From Mesaphorura yosii (lineage: Eukaryota > Arthropoda > Collembola > Poduromorpha > Tullbergiidae), in the NCBI GenBank assembly GCA_009869945.1, contig WIXG01000313.1, positions 1 through 64,000 of the forward strand: a stretch of 64,000 nt of DNA. Reading direction: 5' to 3'. The translations under genes and the position numbers were made by a program. Shown here one piece after another: positions 36,884 through 44,169 of the stretch. A model generated the notes under the pieces. That model did no database searches. It was not told the DNA's origin and worked only from the letters and a program-made list of their open reading frames with translations. Numbering within the stretch: position 1 is the stretch's first letter; the number at the start of each line of letters is the position of its first letter.

Positions 36884-37614
36884 ATGCGGCTCCATTGGAA
36901 TTGTATTGACCTCAATTTCATTTCTTTACTGCTTCTCATTTCCGCATTCGTATTGACACCCTCACAAGTTTTGTGCCGCCTCGGTCACTGGCCGGCGTGG
37001 CGGGATCACTCGGAATTTCTGCAAGCCTTCAATTTCAATGTGCCGTCGACGTCGACGTGCACGGACACGCTCCACTTCATGACCACCTCACCGGCGGAGC
37101 TCGCCTTCCGCCTGGAGCACGGGCTAGACGCCGACGGCCTCTGCGTGCAAATCGACCCAGTGCGAAATAGGACGGTCATCGCTGCTCGGGCATTCAAGGC
37201 GCGTGAGTATGTTTGCGAGTACGCGGGCGAAGCGATTGGCGAGCGAGAGATGTGGGCACGAATTGCTGCGTGGCCCGTGGACAATTTTGGGTATATTTTG
37301 ACCGTGAAAAACACACTGACTGGAGATATCACCACGTAAGTCGAAGGATTTGGAAAAATAAGCAACTCCAAAGCTAACTTTGTGTTGCTTTCAGCGTGGA
37401 CGCCTCCATCGACTCGGACCGCTTCTGTCGGCTGATCAGTCACAGCTGGAAACGGCAGAACGTGGACGCTTACCCTTTCCGATACCGAAATGAGACTCGG
37501 CTCATATTTCTGGCTACGAAAGACATCAAGCCAGGAGAGGAGCTTTACTTCGACTACGGATACAAGGCGATGACTCCGACGGATCTGGAAATATTTCCTT
37601 GGCTCCACGAATGA
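36884..37614 (+). CDS. KMT5A-like SET-domain protein with signal peptide
   Basis: Two exons (36884-37335, 37395-37614; phase 2) give 223 residues. The N-terminus FISLLLLISAFVLTPSQVLC is a strong signal peptide, so the protein should enter the secretory path, unlike nuclear KMT5A/SET8. The SET domain follows the KMT5A plan: ARAFKAREYVCEYAGEAI, NFGYIL, VDASIDSDRFCRLISHSW, RLIFLATKDIKPGEELYFDYG and the KMT5A-type ending DLEIFPWLHE. The EY and FDYG tyrosines are kept, but the near-invariant Asn of the NHS motif (S-adenosylmethionine pocket) is Ser (LISHSW). Activity may therefore be weak or lost; the broken neighbour still has NHS. The known family role is histone H4K20 monomethylation; here the substrate is unknown. 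No nuclear or other domain is present. Confidence 0.8.
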
Positions 37615-37723
37615 CTTTGAACCAATTTATTTCGTGTCTCGTGTGAATTACATTTTGCAAATTAATAGAACTTAAATTAAGGAATTTTACATGCAATGAA
37701 TTTGCAATTTGACTCGTGACGAT

Positions 37724-37919
37724 CTATTTTGCGGTCTGTTTGGTGCCTGCGAACAAATGAACGACGATAGTCAAATAAATCTTTTGACAGTGTTCATTAA
37801 TTTTACTAATTTCTAAGAAAATGTGCGGATTCCTTACGTGCAGCTTCCGTTTGTGCTGCTAGAAACGCCATCAGAATGACGGCCACCGTGAAGACAGCGA
37901 AACTGACGTACTGATTCAT
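37724..37919 (-). CDS. Signal peptide plus histone H3-tail octapeptide
   Basis: Two small exons: 37919-37838 (ATG to a phase-1 GTAAGG donor) and 37746-37724 (pyrimidine-rich CAG acceptor to TAG). The 34-residue product is a signal peptide MNQYVSFAVFTVAVILMAFL then AAQTEA, followed by ARTKQTAK. The signal-peptidase rule (-3 Thr, -1 Ala) places the cut exactly before ARTKQTAK. Residues 1-7 of that octapeptide are identical to the mature N-terminus of histone H3 (with K4); the eighth is Lys where H3 has Arg8-Lys9. Without splicing the same ATG gives a different short tail (ARKESAHFLRN), so the match depends on the intron. The gene converges on the intact secreted SET gene, about 110 bp apart. 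Its origin could be capture of an H3 gene fragment. There is no transcript evidence in hand. Confidence 0.55.
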
Positions 37920-38027
37920 TGTGAAGATTATGACTTGCGAGTTTCGCGTCGAAAAGACAGATTTTTGTCAATGTTCAGGCTTCGAATGAGAAACGACTTA
38001 ATGCAATGGGCCAATCATTAAAGAGTG

Positions 38028-38033
38028 TTTATA
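38028..38033 (-). promoter_or_regulatory. TATA box of the H3-tail peptide gene
   Basis: TATAAA on the minus strand within CTTTATAAACAC, about 110 bp upstream of the ATG at 37919. It is placed as expected for a short 5' untranslated region and supports the small gene being transcribed. No clear initiator was identified. Confidence 0.45.
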
Positions 38034-38481
38034 AAGGGCCTAAAGGGTTTGATAGCAATTGTGATATTTTATCTTATCAAATCAGCAATTCAATTGTGCC
38101 AAGGCAAAGCTGCGTTGCGGTTTTAAACTGTGTTGATTCTATCATTTAATGAGCCTCACAGCCTTCGTTATTCGTCTTGAGCCGTTAATTAAGGTCTTTT
38201 GAAAATAAGAACATCGGTCTGGATAAAACTGTAGGCCGAGGTTGCAGCCTTCGCCTTCGCGGAGACGCAATTATTTGTAGAGCAAATGCATTGACTTACC
38301 ATCCGTGAATATTCAGACGAGAAATAAAAAGGGACTTTTTGATACGGTGCGGTTTCAAAGGTTTCAATCCTTGATACGGCTCCAATTAAGTCCATTCATT
38401 ATATTTATTAACCATCAAGCACAAGGACAAAAGCATCTTTTTCATTGTAGCATTTCGAGGATATTTCAACCCAACCGTATC
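38034..38481. other. Spacer with no supported gene
   Basis: A 68-codon minus frame (38395-38189) contains a donor-like ATGGTAAGT, but no acceptor, signal peptide or domain supports a gene. Otherwise AT-rich. Confidence 0.45.
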
Positions 38482-39114
38482 CTAAACGGCCATTATCGGC
38501 CTTCCCTTCGGGATCCAAACCTTGCCTTCTGGTCCAGCCACTCCTGGTCCGCTGCCTTTGTACTCCGACGCCCTCGGGTAGTACGCGGCGCTCCTGCTTG
38601 GTCCCGTCACCAGAATAGCCGTAGCGTTGTACTGCCCAGCTCTCAAATCAAGGCTTGAGACGGGGTACGGCGAGATGACTTCAAAGAAGAACTCCGCCCT
38701 CGCATAATTCTGCACGTAGACCTGCAGCACGTTGTTGGGCTGGGGCTGGATCCAGTAGTAGTAAATGCCGGAGTCGACTCCGAGAAAGAGGTGGGCGTAT
38801 CCGGTGTACAGCAGCTCGTTGTTGAAGTACTCGCCCGAGACGGCGATGCGGAAGGGGGAGTATGTGACTCCATTGACGGTGTAGTAAAAGCCATTGGTCT
38901 CACCAACGCTGATCGTCACCCGTGACTCGGTTCCGGTCGCGGTCGGAGACGCGTCCACGCCGCCGTCGCGTTCTTGCCCTTCGATTCCATCACTGGCCGC
39001 GTAATCCGCCGCCTTGGGACTGATAACGTTGGGCGTGGCCGCCCAGCCCACGTACGCGTACACGGAAATTGCCCATAAGAGGACCACAATTTGCGAGATT
39101 TTCCCTGTGCCCAT
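38482..39114 (-). CDS. Secreted protein, unknown family
   Basis: Single exon, 210 residues from MGTGKISQIVVLLWAISVYAYVGWAA, a convincing signal peptide; an in-frame upstream Met 30 codons earlier would bury it. The mature part is a low-complexity Asp/Gly linker followed by an aromatic-rich region with many Tyr (NGFYYTVNGVTYSPF, GIYYYWIQPQPNN). It has no Cys and could be a beta-rich fold. No family is recognised. It stands in the block of small secreted genes with the SET gene and the H3-tail peptide, on the same strand as the peptide. Confidence 0.65.
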   Translation of the reverse strand: MGTGKISQIVVLLWAISVYAYVGWAATPNVISPKAADYAASDGIEGQERDGGVDASPTATGTESRVTISVGETNGFYYTVNGVTYSPFRIAVSGEYFNNELLYTGYAHLFLGVDSGIYYYWIQPQPNNVLQVYVQNYARAEFFFEVISPYPVSSLDLRAGQYNATAILVTGPSRSAAYYPRASEYKGSGPGVAGPEGKVWIPKGRPIMAV

Positions 39115-39941
39115 ATCGATGCTGTATTTTTGCAAATGCGAATTGCGAGTAAACTCCAACTCATCACCTTGCACCAGTTTTAAGAGATCGGACCCAGCTG
39201 GCAATTAATTCTGCTGTCAACCCACAGCACAACGCAAAGCATTTGTGCTTTGTTATTTGTAGTTCATCGTAATTTGCAATTCATCAATGTCAGGTCAGGT
39301 TACATTGAATTCGCTCAGGCGCTGCTCGCGCTCGCAATTTGCGAATACGCGAATTCTTCCAGCGCCATCGTCGTCACCGTGCGCACTGCAAAGCCGTTAA
39401 ACCCGAACGTGACGTGACTGCAAATTAGTGCGCTAAAGTTCATCAATTCCATGACACGATCGAACCACAAACACGGACGTGGTTGGCGTTGGCAGTTGTG
39501 GGCGAATGCACTTGACACAAAACCTGGAACTCAAAATCACAATCCACAAAGGTGACGTGGCGAACACGAATTCTGAATTGGCAAATGGAATTTAGTGAAT
39601 GAACGTGAACTTTATTCATTAAACTGAATTTATAACTTCGATGATTGTGCGAGCTTGAACTGCCTCGTATTCGCTTCTGAGACGGAGATGGAAGTTTTGC
39701 TTCCACTTCCAGCGTTCGCAGGAGCAGAATGATGGTGGATTAAATGAAAGTTTTTCAAAAGCACGGGCGGAGAACTTTAACAAATAGGGCACATTTGAAG
39801 ATTGCAGAGGATCGACCACGGCGGTGGCACGACGAAGATTTTTCCCCTTTGCTAAAATTAAATTCTGGAGCGAGCTGCCTCTCAGCCGTTCGCGCTCCGT
39901 CCCAGTCAAAGCGTACCAGTGTCGTCCGCCCCGCCACAAAT
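39115..39941. other. Intergenic, no gene seen
   Basis: Short frames on both strands without domains. The minus frame 39939-39619 could extend the broken ionotropic-receptor copy, but no resemblance to the intact paralogue is evident. Confidence 0.45.
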
Positions 39942-40458
39942 CTAGACTCTCACTGGCACGCGTACGCCCACGTCTGCGTCATCCTCCGAGATTGTGTATA
40001 GCTGCAGGTTGTAACGCATGAAAGTTCTGACAGGCAGGACGAGCGCCCTCTGCCCAGCGGCTATGAGGAAAGTCGCCTCTTTTGGCCTGACCGAAAGCAG
40101 AGCGCCGTTGTCTTCGAACAAAGTCGTGTCGTGGGCCGATATCCGGGGCGATGAGCAGGTGAACGTTGTGGAATCTCGACTCCCAATCGTGTGAAGGGAT
40201 GACGCTGTAGTCGAGGCTGGTCCCCATTTCCTTGGGGGCAAGACGACTGAGGTTGTGCACCGTTCACTGCTACCCATGCTCTTTCGGTTGGAGAACGCGT
40301 TCGGAAAGCTCGACGTCGAAATAATGAACGAGGTGAAATGTGCAGTGGGAAAGCTGCTCCAGGCCAAGATCGAAAGCAGCATTGCTGCTGCTGACGGTTT
40401 TGTAAAGAAACAAGGCGAGAATTGAGATTTCAACAAACGCAGATGAGAATGACGCTAT
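39942..40458 (-). pseudogene. Broken N-terminal half of an ionotropic receptor
   Basis: Three frames in succession match the ectodomain of the intact receptor at 58.4-60.3 kb: HCTFHLVHYFDVELSERVL (paralogue HCTFHMVSSYGTDLSERIL), then SHDWESRFHNVHLLI (paralogue LYDWESRFCNVHLII), then LPVRTFMRYNLQLYTI (paralogue RPANYLTYNLQHYVI). At least two frameshifts and a stop separate them, and the ligand-binding and channel parts are missing. The copy is on the same strand as the intact gene, 18 kb away. Confidence 0.75.
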
Positions 40459-41310
40459 TCTTGGTATTTGTAATGAAGGAACCGGCCGAAACCGGAAAAG
40501 CTTAAGTTTTAATTGCGAGTGGAGCCCCAGGAACTTCATCTCAATTTCTGAACGAACGATATGACCTTGACCCACACGAACGCTTACACCGAAGTACTCT
40601 TGCCGTGATATCAGAATTACTCATACTCATCACTTCTACTGCACGTGTCATCTGCGTCCGCTATCCATCTCTCTGCAAGCGAATCTTCCTCGACCCTGCA
40701 AGGACCCCTGCCACTGAAACTCTCCTCAAAGTCTCCTACTCACGCAGGGAATTGTCCCTGCCTTCTTCCCGCCTTGCCGGGGCCTGCGGTCGAATCTGGC
40801 CTTGTCTTCCACCCATCAAATATATTCTAAATACATAACGTACGTATGTACGTATGACTAAAGACGCCGCGAAGCGGAAGCGGAAGAAATACGAGTATCT
40901 GGGTGAGCGCCACCAGTTTGTGCCTGTTGCTGTGGAGACACCTGGCGTGTGAGCCCCAGAGGGACTTGGTTTTTTTGAGAGAGGTTGGTGTTCGTGTGGC
41001 GGCGGTCCAGGGGGAAAAGCGTGTTTCGGCTTTCCTCCTGCAGCGCTTGTCAATGGCTGTGCAGAGGGGTAATGTGGCAGCGGCATTGGGAGAGTTGCCT
41101 CGTGGTAATAGATTTGAAGAGATTTTCCTTCTGTAATGAATTTCTGGTCTTAGCTTTTGGCTTTACTTTTAATGATTTTAATGCCGACATGGCACTTTAT
41201 TTTATCTTTTGCGGCTTAGTTTTTTACTTTTTCTTGATTTTAGGGTGTTAAACTCTGGACTAATTAAGGAGAGAAATCAACTTATAATACACATACAAGC
41301 AACCATTATT
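40459..41310. other. Intergenic, no gene seen
   Basis: No supported coding sequence. Holds the probable 3' untranslated region of the lysozyme-kinase gene and unexplained short frames. Confidence 0.5.
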
Positions 41311-43231
41311 TTAAAATCTGGACACTTGTGTTTCAAGGAACGTCCCTTCAGGGACCGCTGTCGCTGCCAGGTAACGCCACAACTCTGTTCGCAGTTCCGT
41401 AAACCTTGGCCGCATTTTGTGATCAAAGCTCCAGCATCTCTTCATGATAGTGTACCTGAAACCATTAACAAGTAATAAATATCTGATGACCTTTCTTAAC
41501 TCAAGATAAGATTAGATTCATGGTCATGGTCACGCGTACATGTCATCTGGGGCCACTTCAGGTTTCCCTAGAATGAAGCCATAGCCCTTGATCCGATGCT
41601 CCTCCAGCTTTTGTAGGTACTTGGTCACATTTGGAATCTCCGCAAAAGGTTCTTGGGCGAAGCTGTAAATCTCCCACAAAGTCACGCCAAAGGACCACAC
41701 ATCGGAGGCTGTCGAGTAGCACCTCGCCGTCAGAGCCTCTGGCGGCAACCACCTCCAAGCAACTTCCTTCCCATTCGTCCTCATGTAATTCACGTCCCCG
41801 TACAGCTTCCTCGACAGACCAAAATCGGTCAATTTGACTACTGTCCTTTCCTTGAGCAGTACGTTTCTGGCCGCCAGGTCACCGTGTATCACTTTCCTCG
41901 CCGACAAGTATTCCATCGCGTCCGCCAGTTGTAGCGACCAAGTCAGCATCAACCCCGGAGACAGGGTCTCGTTTCCAACGAACCGATCTCGAGTGGGTGT
42001 GTACTTGCCTTCTTTTAAGATTTCATTATCTTGGATTCCTGTCAAGAGGTCTTCAGGGCGGAGGGACCCGTGCTCTGTCAAATACTTGTGGATGTTCCCC
42101 AGGGGACATTGCTCCACAACCAAGTACAGAGTGCCTGCAGGATCCAGATGCACCCCAAACATGCCAATCACGTGCGGATGCGGCAGATGGTGGAGATGCG
42201 CCAACACCTTCAGTTCGTCCTGCAACACCACCGGGTCCACGCCATCCTTCACTGTTTTGAAGGCGACCTCCTCATTTCGGTACCTGCCTGGGCGCACCAC
42301 CGCGAAATGTCCTTCACCCAGTACTTTCTCGGGGGAAGAATTGAGTATAACGTCCTGAGGTACCAGTTTGTATTGTGCAACCAGGCACGGCCCACTGCCC
42401 CATCTCTTGCACCTTCTCGCAAGGACAAAGACCAAAAGACATAACACAGCACCAAGAATTGCAAGAGTGATCAGGAACAGTTTGCTGGATTCAGCGATGA
42501 CCCAGTGCGCAGTTGCATGAAGGGTCCCGTCGAGTGGACACCCTGCGAGATAGGCGGTGTTGTTGCGTCCTTTGCAAAAGTACCTGTAATGCCACCAAGG
42601 AGCGAGACTCCCGTTGCGAGCAACAATCAATTGTACGCACCGCACAACATCGGTGAGGTCCTCTCCTCGCAACCCTGCAAGACGGACGGAGGAAATGGTT
42701 TGCTAATTTGTGCAAAACTGATTAAAAATTATTATGAATAAATTCCAATTCGTAAGATCGGTCGTCCTAACCGCAAAAAGTTACAAAGCATTTTGAGTAA
42801 TAATTTTTAGTGAGTAATAATGAAAGCATTTGTGGTTACTTGAGCAAGGGACGCTACATGAGCTGGTGTTTGGGTGCGGGTGGAACTCGTCTGAGCAATG
42901 CCATCTGCTGCTTAGCACAAACAGCCCATTCTCCGTTGAGTTCGTGGATAAGATTTTGTACCGGGAGCTATTGAACGAACTTGCCCAGGACGCCACACAA
43001 ACCCCTGTCACACAAATACAAAATACAAATGGCAGTAAAATTCCAGGGTTAGGCTACGTTGAATCGAATTCGACTTTACGCACAGTCCCCCAACTCCGAG
43101 TAAGGGATATTGTGCTTCTCGAGCAGAACACGCGCCAGTTCGCAGCGCTCAAAAACTTTGGAGTAGCTGGAGAGCGCCAGGAAGAGCAGCAGGCCGCTGA
43201 CGTAGGCGCAAAGAATTCGGGGCGGTGACAT
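41311..43231 (-). CDS. Receptor tyrosine kinase with C-type lysozyme ectodomain
   Basis: Four exons (43231-43084, 43004-42840, 42674-41540, 41455-41311; phases 1, 1, 2) give 530 residues. After a signal peptide (to about residue 24) comes a complete C-type lysozyme domain (25-150): KVFERCELAR, DWVCVAS, SSRWHC, SVPCSRLRGEDLTDVVRC and YFCKG, ending at LAGC. All eight canonical Cys are present at family spacing. By position, catalytic Glu35 of hen lysozyme is Ala and Asp52 is Glu, so no muramidase activity is expected. A helix at about 170-190 leads to a tyrosine kinase: LGEGHFAVV loop, Lys 244, an insert near 315-345, HGDLAARN (370; usual HRD is HGD), DFG (388), WRWLPPEAL, SDVWSFGVTLWE, and a C-lobe end in the last exon. 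One intron interrupts between SVPCS and RLRGEDL, so the lysozyme third part and the kinase share one exon. Likely a cell-surface sensor; ligand unknown. Confidence 0.88.
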
Positions 43232-44169
43232 GACATTTGTCAATGTCCCGCCCTGACTCTTCCAATGAAATGAATGCAGAGCTGGAACTGTGACGCGAGG
43301 AGCAACTCACAATTAATTTATCGAATGGTGGAGAATGTCTTGGCTCGACAACTTTGAACGGTGTCGCAGAATCCATAAATTGTACGAAACCAGTTTGACA
43401 AACAAGGTCGTTAAGACTCATCCAAACAGTTTCGTACTGGTATTTTGCAAGTAAAATGGTTGAAGTAATGCAGTAATGAGTTAATCAATTTGTTTGAATT
43501 AAAAAAGTCAAGAAAGCGCTACAGGCTATTTCACAATCATTATTATTGTAAGGTAGGACAGGAATGATGCCTTTCCAGAAGGCTGTTTATTGTAGGCAGC
43601 AATTAAAGTTCCCGTTACGTGCTGATGCGTAGGCCCCTAACACGCAGGGTTCAGAATGTCGCTTCCTCTTGATCTCGGCTCCAATCCCGATACAAGCACA
43701 AGTCCCAAAGTTCGCAGGTTTCAAATCACGAAGAACCATCCAAAAATTGGGAAAATGTTCAAAGATGTGGAGGCACAACAAAAAAAAACAAGTTATTGAA
43801 ATCGTTTCTTACAAACGACGCATAAAAGAGAGAACCAAAAAAATTGTCCAAAACACTCACTTACTCTAGCATGTAAGTAAATAAAAACAAGTTGTCATGT
43901 CTTACTGCCGATTCGATTTTTGGGAAAGCAGGGTCTTCAGTTCTGGACAGTTACCCTCTGGATAAATAACCAAGGCAAGAGTTTCTCCCTTGACAACAAA
44001 CGAAGAACGTACAAAGAAAGAAGAATATCGAATTTCCTTTGTCTCAAAACCGGGTGTTTAATTTGTAAAGAGGCAGACGTAGAGTCAAGACGCTCAAACC
44101 CCAAAACTTCAGACCCCAGAGAACCCGAATAAGTATACGTATTCTACGTCCGTTTGACCTTCGATGGGT
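43232..44169. other. Upstream region of the lysozyme-kinase gene
   Basis: About 0.94 kb between the kinase gene start and the stop of the upstream STAT gene. No coding signal. It must hold the kinase promoter and the STAT 3' untranslated region. Confidence 0.5.

Noticed and set aside
37801-37919. Unspliced reading of the H3-tail gene ending ARKESAHFLRN
   Set aside because: A strong GTAAGG donor and a pyrimidine-rich CAG acceptor support splicing; the unspliced form stays possible but is less likely.
38189-38395. Possible further small secreted gene next to the H3-tail gene (ATGGTAAGT donor, KAKAATSAY tail)
   Set aside because: No signal peptide and no acceptor that gives a sensible product; resemblance to histone tails is too weak.
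43080-43231. Alternative donor GTAAAG four bases downstream in the first lysozyme exon
   Set aside because: It gives phase 2, which does not match the next exon; the GTGCGT donor restores the conserved Trp of DWVC.
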